Origin: Hemileia vastatrix
Taxonomy: Eukaryota > Basidiomycota > Pucciniomycetes > Pucciniales > Zaghouaniaceae
Assembly (NCBI GenBank): GCA_030280995.1
Contig: JASXTE010000008.1
Span: 10,746,212-10,810,211, forward strand
Length of the DNA stretch: 64,000 nt
Reading direction: 5' to 3'
Made by a program: the position numbers and the translations under genes. The notes below the pieces were generated by a model. That model saw only the letters and a program-made list of their open reading frames with translations, had not been told where the DNA came from and did no database searches. Below, in pieces: positions 35,593 through 44,675 of this stretch (positions within the stretch are counted from its first letter, which is position 1; every line of letters starts with the position of its first letter).

Positions 35593-37305
35593 GTATGGAA
35601 AGTCTTCAGCTCCTTTAGTGCTGGCTTTGATAATAGGTATATCTTCATCAAACTCTTCTGAGTCTGAATCTTCTTCAGTGGGTGGTCTCCTTGATAAACC
35701 ATCTGGCATAGTAAAAGTTTTGCCAGGCTTATGAACTAATTCAAACGAAAAATGTTGAATAAAAGCTACCCATCTCGTCATGGGTGCGTTCGGTAAACTT
35801 GGGGAATTAATCATCTGGATTAACGATTTCGCATCGACTTGCAACTCGAAATGTTGCCCCCACAAAATATGCTGAAGTTTCTTCAGTATTTTCGCCACAC
35901 CACATAATTCCAATTTTGGTTGAGAATATCTTGATTCGACCTCAGTAAATACTACAGATTCATACCTAACTGGCCTGATGTAACCAGCTTTATCCATCTG
36001 AGACAAAACCGCCCCAGCTGCAATCTGACTTGAATCAACTGCTAAATAAATTCTGCCAGCATCTTTTCCATAATCCAACTTGTGCAGGACTAAATCCTTC
36101 CCCACAACCTCCTTCAACTTCACAAACACCTTCTCACACTCTTCATCCCACTCCCAGTCTGCATCCTTTCTCATTAACCGTCTCAATGGAGCTGCCAATG
36201 AAGAAAAGTCCTTGATAAACATTCTAACATATACGCAAACGCCTAAAAACCCTCTGACTTCAGTCGTGTTCTTGGGTCTTGGCCAGGACTGAATTTTGTT
36301 AACTTTCTTCTTGGACATAATCCTACCCTCTCTACATACCACATGGCCTAATATTTCTAAGGCTGGCACACAACAGGAAAATTTTGAACCTGAAATATTT
36401 AAACCAGCCTCTTCAATTCGAAACAAGATTCTTTCTAAAGTAATTGCAAACTCCCAAATGAATTTGCGTATTCCGGGATTCTCTTCCAACACCTGGTTAT
36501 CATAGTCGGTTGTTGGTCCCTTAATTCCTCCATCATCTATAAAGATTCCAGCATATTGTGGAATTTCATCTTGAAGGATCCAAGCCATCTGAGCTTGATA
36601 AACTGCAACCGAATTTGTTGCTCCTTGAGGTAATCTTGTTAACTGTAAACGTCCAAGTGGCGTATCGAATGTAGTGAGAGGCCTTGAGTCCGGATGTAAC
36701 TCTCTCTCATCATATCCACCCATAATATCTCCTAAACCATAACACACTCTCCCTGCAAACGCTTCAACAAACTCCTCAGCACTAGGAGGTATCCCAGCAT
36801 CCTTTATTGTAACCCTATTTAATTCCCTAAGATCATGAACAACTCTAAGCTTGCCATTCGGTTTCTTGATACAAAATACCGGACTAGAATAACTTGATGT
36901 TGATTGCTCATACAGTCCAGTGCGTATCCGTTCTCTGACAACTTCGATATAAGCTTCTTTCAATGCAGCTGGAATAGGAATCGGTTTCTGCTGCCACGGT
37001 TCATGACATACCACAGGAATCTTGTAAGGCTCCCCATAGGAATTCTTCAACACACTCCTCTCCTCTTCTACAAAAGCAATGGCCTTCTCTCGCTTGACCA
37101 TCACATCCAACAACAACTTCTTCTCTTCTCCAGCCAACCAACCATCAGGTCCAAAATTAACAACACCCAGTCTCTCAAAAGTGATTCTTGACGTCTCAGA
37201 AAATTCAGGCGGATTCTTTACCAAGGGACTTTCATAAGGATCTCTTGATAACCTTGGTCTTCTCAAGGGTGGATTTAATTCAGCAGGTAGCGGTTCGTTA
37301 ATAGG
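35548..37305 (-). CDS. pol: Element A reverse transcriptase-RNase H block
   Basis: Copies element RNA into DNA. The frame is open from the TGA at 37306-37308, and the first ATG is at 37266 (572 residues). Counting from there: RT landmarks QSTSSYSSPVFCIKKPNGKL and VVHDLRELNRVTIK, catalytic Asp in CYGLGD (about 180), LPQGATNS (about 213-220) and the active-site box FIDD (242-245) in place of the usual YxDD; LEILGHVV (about 303). RNase H residues are D in LAVDSS (411), E in KLELCG (453), D in QVDAK (478) and D in MPDGLS (522). The end, YLPHEVKLAGL, is encoded by a hairpin module. All key residues are present, so the block looks recently functional. Confidence 0.92.
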   Translation of the reverse strand, partial: PINEPLPAELNPPLRRPRLSRDPYESPLVKNPPEFSETSRITFERLGVVNFGPDGWLAGEEKKLLLDVMVKREKAIAFVEEERSVLKNSYGEPYKIPVVCHEPWQQKPIPIPAALKEAYIEVVRERIRTGLYEQSTSSYSSPVFCIKKPNGKLRVVHDLRELNRVTIKDAGIPPSAEEFVEAFAGRVCYGLGDIMGGYDERELHPDSRPLTTFDTPLGRLQLTRLPQGATNSVAVYQAQMAWILQDEIPQYAGIFIDDGGIKGPTTDYDNQVLEENPGIRKFIWEFAITLERILFRIEEAGLNISGSKFSCCVPALEILGHVVCREGRIMSKKKVNKIQSWPRPKNTTEVRGFLGVCVYVRMFIKDFSSLAAPLRRLMRKDADWEWDEECEKVFVKLKEVVGKDLVLHKLDYGKDAGRIYLAVDSSQIAAGAVLSQMDKAGYIRPVRYESVVFTEVESRYSQPKLELCGVAKILKKLQHILWGQHFELQVDAKSLIQMINSPSLPNAPMTRWVAFIQHFSFELVHKPGKTFTMPDGLSRRPPTEEDSDSEEFDEDIPIIKASTKGAEDFPYLPHEVKLAGLMCLD

Positions 37306-38115
37306 TCAAACTTTATTTGCTACTTTCTTATATTTGGCTGCGTCTACATCTAAATAAACTTGAGGTAAAACATCGCCATTAAAACTTTCATCAAATGAAT
37401 CTTCTTCATCGTCAGAATCAGAATAAGAAAAATTAGAAAAATATTTTATTTCATTTTTAAATTTTACCCTTTTCTCCTTTCCCTCGTCTAATTTATAAAC
37501 AGATTTTCCAACACCTTTTCTTCCCTTATCCAACAGTAAATCACCCGTAAAGAAAGTTGGCAGTTTAACCTCTTGCTGGAGAACCGGAATTGAATTTTCA
37601 CAAAAATTATTTTTTTGGGTTTTAATTATACTGAGATTTTTTATCGGATTTTGATGTGATTTTTGCAGTTTACCCTCTTGCTGGAGGCCCATAATAGAAG
37701 GAGATAATTGCAGTTTAACCTCTTGCTGGAGGCCCGGAAACGAATTTTCACAAAAATTATTTTTTTGTGTTTTAATTATACTAAGATTTTTAATCGGGTT
37801 TTGATAAGATATTTGCAGTTTACCCTCTTGCTGGAGGTCCATAAACATACCCTTCCAATTTTTATCCAACCTAATTTGGCCCATTTTGCCCTTTTCACCG
37901 TTTTTAAATTTAATAGAAAAACCGGGTAAATCCAATAAACATATAGAAAAGTCCAAAACGTATTTGCACTCCAAAGTAATATTAACAGAAAATAATTGAG
38001 AATCCACTTGAATTATCTCCAAGTGAGCTGACCTATTGCAATCCGGGATCTCATCCTGAGGAGAGATTACAACATTAGAGCGATCAGCCCCTCCTACCCC
38101 AAAAAATGAGGGCAT
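37306..38115 (-). CDS. pol: Element A protease-RT linker with duplicated hairpin modules
   Basis: This block follows gag-protease in the -1 frame, overlapping it by 22 bases, and is in frame with the RT block except for TGA at 37306-37308. It has no enzymatic motif I recognise. Its middle contains a direct duplication of about 45 residues (NPIKNLSIIKTQKNNFCENS occurs twice), bounded by module-encoded peptides LQQEGKL and LQQEVKL (four copies). An acidic tail follows (FSYSDSDDEEDSFDES). The ATG at 38115 lies upstream of the slip site and may be fortuitous. Entry by frameshifting from gag is more likely. Confidence 0.75.
   Translation of the reverse strand: MPSFFGVGGADRSNVVISPQDEIPDCNRSAHLEIIQVDSQLFSVNITLECKYVLDFSICLLDLPGFSIKFKNGEKGKMGQIRLDKNWKGMFMDLQQEGKLQISYQNPIKNLSIIKTQKNNFCENSFPGLQQEVKLQLSPSIMGLQQEGKLQKSHQNPIKNLSIIKTQKNNFCENSIPVLQQEVKLPTFFTGDLLLDKGRKGVGKSVYKLDEGKEKRVKFKNEIKYFSNFSYSDSDDEEDSFDESFNGDVLPQVYLDVDAAKYKKVANKV
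37559..37840. repeat. Four hairpin modules in the pol linker
   Basis: Copies of CAGTTTA(A/C)CCTCTTGCTGGA near 37560, 37666, 37709 and 37815, with loop TTGCTG and stem CCTC/GAGG. The first lacks a full right arm (GAGAACC). The intervening roughly 100-bp segments are duplicates of each other. Confidence 0.9.
38094..38110 (-). other. Candidate -1 ribosomal frameshift site, gag-pol of element A
   Basis: On the minus strand the gag frame reads CAT TTT TTG GGG TAG. T TTT TTG (38106-38100) fits the X XXY YYZ slippery heptamer and is followed two codons later by the gag stop. After a -1 slip the reading becomes TTT TTT GGG GTA GGA, the linker frame. A downstream stimulatory structure is not obvious by eye. 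Confidence 0.6.
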
Positions 38116-40703
38116 TCATCCCTTTCCAACAAACATAATTCACCAGAAGCCGTCCGTTTTATATGCCGCTTCTTGGTGCAAACACAACACTGGCACAGAG
38201 TAGTAATCCCTGGCCGTGTTTCCCAACCTTCATCTCCAGGAGGCGCTAACCGCATATGTAACCTCCGCATATCTTCACCAGTGATCTCCAAACTAATCCC
38301 CATGCCAGCTTGATACCCTATCCTGGCCTCAAAATCCATCAAAAAAGGACCACCAAGAACAGTTTTGACTGCTCCTCTGGCCACATAAAAGTGAACCTTA
38401 CCAACAGATCCACCAATGCCTAACCTGACATGCTCAGCAGTACCCATCAGCTCTGTTGCATGCCCTCCAATACCTCTGAGGTTTCCCCCAGTTCCACTTT
38501 TAATTGGCAAGCCTATACTCGTCGCTTGCTCCAATGAAATTAAATTAATTTGAGACCCTGAATCGACCAAGGCCTTTACTTCTTTACCGTTAAGAGTTAC
38601 CACCAGGTAACCCAGGGGAGCGGAAAAATGCGTATCTACATCTTCCCCAAACTTTTCAGCATTTTCACAAATATATTCCACCTCTCCAGTGGAAACCCGA
38701 CGCCTCGTCAAATGCTTCTTTTGTTTTTCAGCAAGCGCCGGACTAATCGTAAATAAATCCCCCAAAGATAAGGGAATCTGCAGTTGATTCACCCTATTCA
38801 AAACTGCGTCCATCGCATTAGCTTGACCAGAGACTACTGGCCGCTCATACTGGACCTTTGATTTAACAACCTTGGCCCTGGGTACCTCTTGAGGTCCAAC
38901 TGAGCCATCTTCACCCCCCATTATAACATCTTCACTTTCTATAACCCTAACTCCGTCACCAGCTTCTTGCACTAATCCTGATCCATCGCTAGTCCTTCTT
39001 ACACCCTCCATTGGGATGGGACCGCTAAAACTTGGTCTGGGTAGAGACGCCAACGGTACGTCCTCCTCAGAATCCGAATCATCCTCTGGCATAGGCTCAC
39101 CATTTAAATCAAACTTGCCATAACTAGGGGGCCCCATATCAGCAATCCCCTTCTGCATTTTATATAATTCGTCCTTAGAGTAAGGGTTCAATTTGTTGAC
39201 GGCAGTTTGAGCACTAGAATTCTTGTCCTTAGAGTAAGGGTTCACTTTGTTATTGGCCTTGCCAGGATTAGCCCTCAATTGGCTCTGAATGCTACTTTTC
39301 GCCTTAGTAGCGGCTGCTCTTCTAGCAGCATTAACATCGTATTCGCCAGCCATACAGCTACCCTCCACCTGGGCAACCGTCGCCAGCTCTAAACCACCAA
39401 AAGAAGTAGAAAATGTGGCTTTACTGACCTCTTTCTCCTTGCCCTTGTCAGCTTTACCACCATTACCATTACCATTTTTTCCACTCTTGGCATTAACATC
39501 TTCATCCGTCACCTCTTCAAATCTGGCTCTCCTTTCAGCCGTTAAACTTCTTCTGAGCAAATCAGAAGGAGACTGTCCATCACTGGGCTTGATGAACAAA
39601 CCATCAGGAAATTTATAAACTTTACCATCAAATAAAACTCGCCCAGCATCCATATCCTTATCAAGAGCAAAACAAACTGTTGCTCTGTGCCCTCTCCTAT
39701 TACAATAGGAGCACACCTTTGGCTCATCATAGCCACCTCTATAATTACTACCACCATTCCCACCATTTCTCCCATTGCCTGGGAAGCGGTTACCGTTGTT
39801 ATTGCCATTATAATTTCGACGTTCATAACCTCTAGACTGATAAGAAGTCGACGTCGACGAAGAAGCGATTGGGGCCTTATTGGCCTTCTGGGTTTCTTGA
39901 ACAAATATTTTTAATTGTTTAGTTATATCGGCCAGGTGATCGACCATCTTATTATCCACATTACCCTCAACTTTAGCAGCAGGTAATCCCATTTGAGCCT
40001 TCTTGGCCTCCTGGGCTTTGACCATAATATCGTTATTTTCGGCCAAAACTTCGCTAACCTTGCTGACATATTGAGTGCATGACTCTTGATATTTGTCCAA
40101 CGCCAATAACTTTAGATGGGCTTGAATGTTGTCCTTGATAACCTCCAGAGCCGGCAGTTTCTGCTCACCATTAGGCAGTTCCTTCATCAAATCTTTTCTT
40201 GAAAGATCCTTCAAGACGTCCATACGAATATCCCTGCTGCATGCTGACCAAAACAAATCTTTTGCTTGGTTCTCATGCACTAACTCGTCCACCAGTATGA
40301 GATATTCCACCACTTCATCAAACTGAACACAGAGCTTTTTGAAGTCAGCCATAGAAGAAACACCACCTTTTGCTTGCCAGTCTCCAACAATTTTATTGAG
40401 GTCCATCATAGTAAACCTAACACCCCATCTATCAACCATAGCTTTAGAAAGCTTAACCCAATCCTTGTCCTTGAATGCCTGCATAGCAATAACCTCTTTT
40501 TCCACCTCCCTATCGGCAATAAAAAATCTAACTTGCTTCACCATATCCACATGAGAAGCACCATCAACAGCAGCAGCAGCTTCATACCTGCTAATGAACC
40601 ATTTAACCTCCTCCCCATCAAACTTTGGGCCATCCCAAGAAACAATTCTAACTGAGGGAGTAAGAGGGTTAGAAGATCCAGAAGCAACAGCAGAAGAAGA
40701 CAT
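38094..40703 (-). CDS. gag: Element A Gag-protease polyprotein, 869 aa
   Basis: Structural capsid/nucleocapsid protein fused to an aspartic protease. The start ATG at 40703 (MSSSAVASGSSNPLTP) is the first after the primer site and follows a leader of about 150 bases. Residues 20-270 form the capsid-like helical region. A Gly/Asn-rich linker leads to a CCHC knuckle CSYCNRRGHRATVC (331-344). A charged, acidic spacer contains a duplicated NPYSKD and PMPEDDSDSEED. The protease has the active site ALVDSGSQINLIS (DSG at about 714-716) and a VLGGPF flap-distal motif (about 782). The frame is uninterrupted, supporting recent activity. The same arrangement, decayed, is at 4370-6494. Confidence 0.92.
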   Translation of the reverse strand: MSSSAVASGSSNPLTPSVRIVSWDGPKFDGEEVKWFISRYEAAAAVDGASHVDMVKQVRFFIADREVEKEVIAMQAFKDKDWVKLSKAMVDRWGVRFTMMDLNKIVGDWQAKGGVSSMADFKKLCVQFDEVVEYLILVDELVHENQAKDLFWSACSRDIRMDVLKDLSRKDLMKELPNGEQKLPALEVIKDNIQAHLKLLALDKYQESCTQYVSKVSEVLAENNDIMVKAQEAKKAQMGLPAAKVEGNVDNKMVDHLADITKQLKIFVQETQKANKAPIASSSTSTSYQSRGYERRNYNGNNNGNRFPGNGRNGGNGGSNYRGGYDEPKVCSYCNRRGHRATVCFALDKDMDAGRVLFDGKVYKFPDGLFIKPSDGQSPSDLLRRSLTAERRARFEEVTDEDVNAKSGKNGNGNGGKADKGKEKEVSKATFSTSFGGLELATVAQVEGSCMAGEYDVNAARRAAATKAKSSIQSQLRANPGKANNKVNPYSKDKNSSAQTAVNKLNPYSKDELYKMQKGIADMGPPSYGKFDLNGEPMPEDDSDSEEDVPLASLPRPSFSGPIPMEGVRRTSDGSGLVQEAGDGVRVIESEDVIMGGEDGSVGPQEVPRAKVVKSKVQYERPVVSGQANAMDAVLNRVNQLQIPLSLGDLFTISPALAEKQKKHLTRRRVSTGEVEYICENAEKFGEDVDTHFSAPLGYLVVTLNGKEVKALVDSGSQINLISLEQATSIGLPIKSGTGGNLRGIGGHATELMGTAEHVRLGIGGSVGKVHFYVARGAVKTVLGGPFLMDFEARIGYQAGMGISLEITGEDMRRLHMRLAPPGDEGWETRPGITTLCQCCVCTKKRHIKRTASGELCLLERDECPHFLG

Positions 40704-40744
40704 CCCAATAAGTAATGAAAAGCGTTAACAATCGATAAAATAAC

Positions 40745-40811
40745 AAGCCTCTTGCAGGCCAATAACAAAAATCCAATTAGAGTTCCAGAAAATATGCCTC
40801 TTGCAGGCTAA
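40745..40811. repeat. Two small hairpin repeats in the element A leader
   Basis: GCCTCTTGCAGGC with following (C/T)AATAAC occurs at about 40747 and 40795, 48 bases apart. The stem is GCCT/AGGC and the loop CTTGC. The loop resembles the TTGC part of the pol modules. Confidence 0.7.
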
Positions 40812-40855
40812 TAACGTTCTTGATCCAAGTAAGTCTTTAAAGAAAGCTAGAGAAA

Positions 40856-40877
40856 TCGAACCCCACGTTGGGCGCCA
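40856..40877 (-). promoter_or_regulatory. Primer-binding site for tRNA-Lys(CUU), element A
   Basis: The plus strand reads TCGAACCCCACGTTGGGCGC then CA, which is the 3' end of a eukaryotic tRNA-Lys(CUU) (T arm, acceptor strand, CCA). It lies two bases inside the 5' LTR (LTR starts 40880). The tRNA identity is from memory of the conserved tRNA sequence. Confidence 0.85.
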
Positions 40878-40879
40878 AC

Positions 40880-42009
40880 TATGGTAAGGTAAACTCTTAC
40901 AGTCGCCTTGCTGTAAGCAGAATCCGGAGGAGATATGTGGATTTAGCTGAAAACCCTGTCCTTCCAATAAAAATAACAAAGTAGGTGTTCTAAATCACTA
41001 AGCTAACCAATCTACTTAGATCTGATTGATAAAATAATGAAACTCTAAAATAATTAACGCTTATTGAGATTTAAAGAAAGTGGCTGTTGATAAAAGAAAT
41101 ACTGATGACAACAATTAAGGTGTACCAGTGAAAGATCTGAAAAGATTGACTTTTATGTTTTTATAATATTTTTAATTTTTATGAGACAGCAATAATCAAG
41201 TCCCAGTGATGAAGACCTTTCTAAAGATACCCTGTATGATGTGTGATTTAAATTGTTGAGTAGTATTTCTAAAATGTTATATATAAAATATAAAGTTATA
41301 AGGGTATTACAAATTTATTTAATTTGTTGAGTAATAAAAAATGAGACCGTGGTAGTTAATGATTAAGCTGTATGATGTGTCCCCCTCCCAATTTCGAGTT
41401 TGAGAGTCGCTTAAGTATTCCTAGTCACGTGCCTAAGTTTTCCCCTCCAGAGCTCTTCCAGAGTCAATCCGGAGCCCGTACGGAGTCCGTACGGAGCCGG
41501 AACGGAGTCAAAGCGGAGTCGAAACGGAGTCCGTCCGGACTTCCGGACTCAATTTAGAACCTTAAAACCTTAATAAAAAATCTAGAAAAATTACACATAA
41601 TAGAGCTACTTCCCCTTTACATACCAAACTAATTTTCGTAGTCTGCGCAGCTCTAATTACCCCGTGAAAATTCATCAAATTAAGTAGTTTTTGAAAACGT
41701 AAATATTTCTATAAAACTTTAAAATTCATTTAAAAATATAAAATAAATAGTAAAAATTCTGGGAAAATTTCCCAAGGTTCTTGAGTAACTCGACTTGATA
41801 CTTATAAATTTTCAGACCGTAAAAATAAGTTTTCTCCGTAAAATAAATTGTTTTTGTGTAGGCATTCGCTCGTGACCAATTTCTTCATATTTAAAACTCA
41901 AATAATTAAATAAAACCCTTTTTAAAAAAAAAATAATAACGCCAATCTTGCACGCCGTAATAACTCCATTTACATATTTAGGTGCCGTACTAAACTTTAG
42001 GCTACCACA
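40880..42009 (-). repeat. 5' LTR of element A
   Basis: 1130 bp, from TGTGGTAGCC at 42009 to ...TTACCATA at 40880 on the minus strand. It contains the promoter for the element. The 11-bp array has seven units here. Confidence 0.95.
41470..41546. repeat. 11-bp tandem array, seven units, in 5' LTR
   Basis: Same register as 30148-30235 with one CGGAGTCCGTA unit fewer. The third unit is CGGAGCCGGAA here and TGGAGCCGGAA in the other LTR. Confidence 0.9.
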
Positions 42010-42329
42010 ACAGGATTTTTAAAGTTTTTTTATATTTGTTAAATTTACCTTCTTTTTATACCTTTTTTATTCTATGGATTAATTTTTGACTGATTTGAAA
42101 TAAACATCCAAAATGTGTGAACTCTTGATAAGATTCCAAGCCAGGTGGAGCTTTGGTTGTTTTGTGATGAACTTGAGAGACCTTTTTTAAGTAAAGAATA
42201 TATTCCTATGGAGATAAAAATAAGTTACATCATTTTAAGAATGAAACATATATTATCAGACACACCAAGAGAGTAGCCTTTAACAAATCCTGGTCTAAAC
42301 ATGTAATAAGTTAAATGAAATTTAGAAAA

Positions 42330-42970
42330 AAGGCTCCACTTTAAAGGTCCATATCTTACCAACCACTGAGGGGAATTCAAATCCATTTATGTCAAATGAA
42401 ATATAGGCTTCAGAAGAATCTTCAACTAAAAGAACATAAGATTCAAATAAACCTAACCCTAATTTTGACTCTGATTTTTAAAATTGCACAAAAATTTGAA
42501 ATTGATAATGAAAATTCCAAAGAGATGGAGATATAAGCCTAGATAATCATCAGATTAGAGTTTCAGAAGCCTTGTTATCTAATCATGTAATATTAAAAGA
42601 TAAAATAAATTAAGTAACATTTGGAAAAAAGGCTCCACTTTTAAGTTCAAAGTCTCAGCAATCACTGAACCAAATTCAAACCTGTTTTTAGGAGATGAAA
42701 GATAGGCTTCAGGAGAGTTTTCAGTTAAAGGACATGTGATTTAAATAAACCTAACTCTAATTTATTACATGAAAATATGAAATAAAAAAATTAAATTAGG
42801 AAAGAAAGGCTCAAATTTAAAGGTCAATATCTCAGCGACCCCAGAACCAAATTTAAATCTGTTAGTAGGAAATAAAAGGTAGTCTTCAGGAGAATCTTCA
42901 GTAAAAAGATCATTAGATTTGAATAAACCTAACTCTAATTCTGAGTCTGATTTTCAAAATTATACAAAAA
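42330..42970 (-). repeat. About 300-bp repeats of element N/L
   Basis: Reverse-orientation counterparts of 21030-22110. AAGGCTC(C/A)A(C/A)(T)TTA-type phrases occur near 42328, 42629 and 42806. Confidence 0.65.
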
Positions 42971-43859
42971 CTTAAAAAGTGGTAATGTAGATAAGAGCAA
43001 GAAGAGTTTATTAATTCCACTGTTTTCCAGACAAGAGTCATGCATATATTTAAGTATGAAAGCTTCATAGAAGGAAAGAGATATCATTTAGCTATAAAAA
43101 AAGGAGATAAAAATTACCTTGATTCAAAAGTAGGAAAAATAGAGAGAGAAAGAATGATGTTGGAATTTGGAGTAAATTGAATATGTAGTAAGTTAAATGC
43201 ATAAAGATTGTGCAATGTATGTGTTTTAATGACATGGAACCAAAAAAAAGTGAAATAGTGGAAAGGTGGGATGATGACCATTCCAAGAAGGAATGATGAG
43301 TAGGTTGATGGAGCTAAAAAAGAAAGAAAAGAGAGAGAGAAAAAAAGGTTAATTTTACAATAATAATCAAAAATAACCACTTACAAAAAAAATTAGATAC
43401 AAAAAAGAAAGAAAAAACAGAAAAAAAAACAAAAAAAATATAATTAGCAATCAAAAAATCATAAAAATTAATAAAAAGACTTGCCTGGAGAGATGAGATG
43501 AGAAAAATTAATGAAACCAAATCATTTGAGGGATTCTGGAAGAGAAGAGGAAATGGATATGAGGGATGAATGAAAAAAGGAACAGTGAAAAATTATGCAA
43601 TTGCAGAAAATATGCAATTTCATGTTGAGCTGGTGAATGTAAACAAATGAGACATCCAAAAAGAGACTTTCAGCATAAATTCAAAATAAAAATGAATATG
43701 AAAAATAAAAACACCAAACCAAGTGAATAAAGCACAAAAGTTGAACATTTGGAGAGTATTAAAAAAAAATAAAAGTGTTTTGTTTCAAAATGTTGGAGGG
43801 TGTTTGGCATAATTACAGAGTGTATGCTGGTGGAAAGAATGTTTTGTGATTCAAGGGAG

Positions 43860-43988
43860 GGGAGAGCTAGTTCAAGTCTGGGATCCTCTTCTTCATAAAG
43901 ATCATTTAAAAGACATATAAGCTAAAGTGTCTTCCAACCCAGAGTTGGAGTCAGAGTCAGCAGCTAAAACTATAGTGATGGAATTCAT
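43860..43988 (-). pseudogene. Harbinger-like transposase N-terminal scrap of N/L
   Basis: The minus strand reads MNSITIVLAADSDSNSGLEDTLAYMSFK from 43988, aligning with MNFIALDLLLDSNCNSDYDIEEDFLFLSKM at 20142. The neighbouring noncoding DNA (43090-43600) also matches 20475-20940. There is no catalytic part. Confidence 0.5.
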
Positions 43989-44335
43989 AGCTTTGTGAAG
44001 TTGCCTCCTAGTAGAGAGGTGCTTCAATATTGTTGGTAAAAAAGGTTTTAAGTAGAAGGTTTAGGTGATGAGTGGGAAGTGGGAATTTTCCACAAAATGA
44101 GCAGATGGGGTGTGTAGATAGAAAAAAATGTTATGTATTTTCCACAAAAATTAAGTATCATAGAGTGAAGAGACACATAAAGATGAGAAAAATGTTATGT
44201 TTTTGCTATCGAAATTCAGTATCATAGAGTGATGAGATACATAAGGATGGCATCTGCAATTATATGTCATGTGACCTGCTTACAAATCAATCATTGATGT
44301 GATGAGTTTGGGATCAGGAATTAGAAACAGAAATT

Positions 44336-44488
44336 GGGGTATAAGAGGGGGGATAATACATTATTGTGGATTCCATATCCACTAGCCCTGGGACTTGTGG
44401 ATAAGAATCTTCAACAATTAATAATTTATAATCCCAGGAAAAAAAACTCCTGATCCCTAATTGTGGATCCCAGAACATTTATATCCCC
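44336..44488. repeat. Right terminal hairpin region of N/L
   Basis: It runs from GGGGTATAAGAGGGGGGATA to CATTTATATCCCC. It contains repeated GTGGATTCC / AATTGTGGATCC phrases in dyad arrangement with CATATCCAC and CTGATCCC. Confidence 0.55.
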
Positions 44489-44675
44489 TATTTAACTTTA
44501 GCATAAAGAGTACATTAAAATTTAAATTTAAACAGCTGGTTGAAAGGATTCAGAGTTAAGTCACTAACAATAATAGGAATAATGATAATAGTATGCTTCC
44601 ACAAAAAAAAATTTAAATACCTGATTAAAAGGAGTAAGAAATGAGTTAAAAAAATATTAAGGATAATTATAATAC

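Larger units (their letters stand above)
29558..42009 (-). mobile_element. Ty3/Gypsy element A, full length, 12.45 kb, recent
   Basis: A complete LTR retrotransposon on the minus strand: 5' LTR 40880-42009, tRNA-Lys primer site, gag-protease, pol with RT, RNase H and integrase, long 3' noncoding region, polypurine tract, 3' LTR 29558-30703. The target duplication is ACAG (29554-29557 and 42010-42013). The LTRs differ by only about six substitutions plus three length changes over 1.13 kb, so insertion is recent. LTR termini are TGTGGTA and TACCATA, a TG...TA ending. At 12.45 kb it is long for Gypsy, owing to 3.1 kb of hairpin-bearing 3' noncoding DNA. Two in-frame stops interrupt pol. The integrase has no C-terminal chromodomain. 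Confidence 0.95.
26739..44488. mobile_element. Harbinger-like element N/L split by Gypsy element A
   Basis: The left terminus GGGATATAA (26739) and right terminus TTATATCCCC (to 44488) are inverted. Each is followed inward by GATCC(G/A)CAATTA and later TTATACCCCAATT. The contents, with A (29558-42009) removed, match K in reverse: companion gene (plus, 27040-28980), paired foldback hairpins (28985-29145), about 300-bp repeats (42330-42970) and transposase N-terminal remnant (minus, 43860-43988). I infer that N and L are one element of about 5.3 kb into which A inserted. Sequence resembling TTGATTTGAAAAGAACAGCC on A's left flank recurs on its right flank, consistent with this. Confidence 0.6.

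Noticed and set aside
39542..39904. Open frames overlapping the gag zinc-knuckle region in other frames
   Set aside because: They are shadows of the intact gag frame, with biased composition and no motif.
40856..40877. A tRNA-Lys gene
   Set aside because: Only the 3' third of a tRNA is present, adjacent to an LTR, so it is a primer-binding site.
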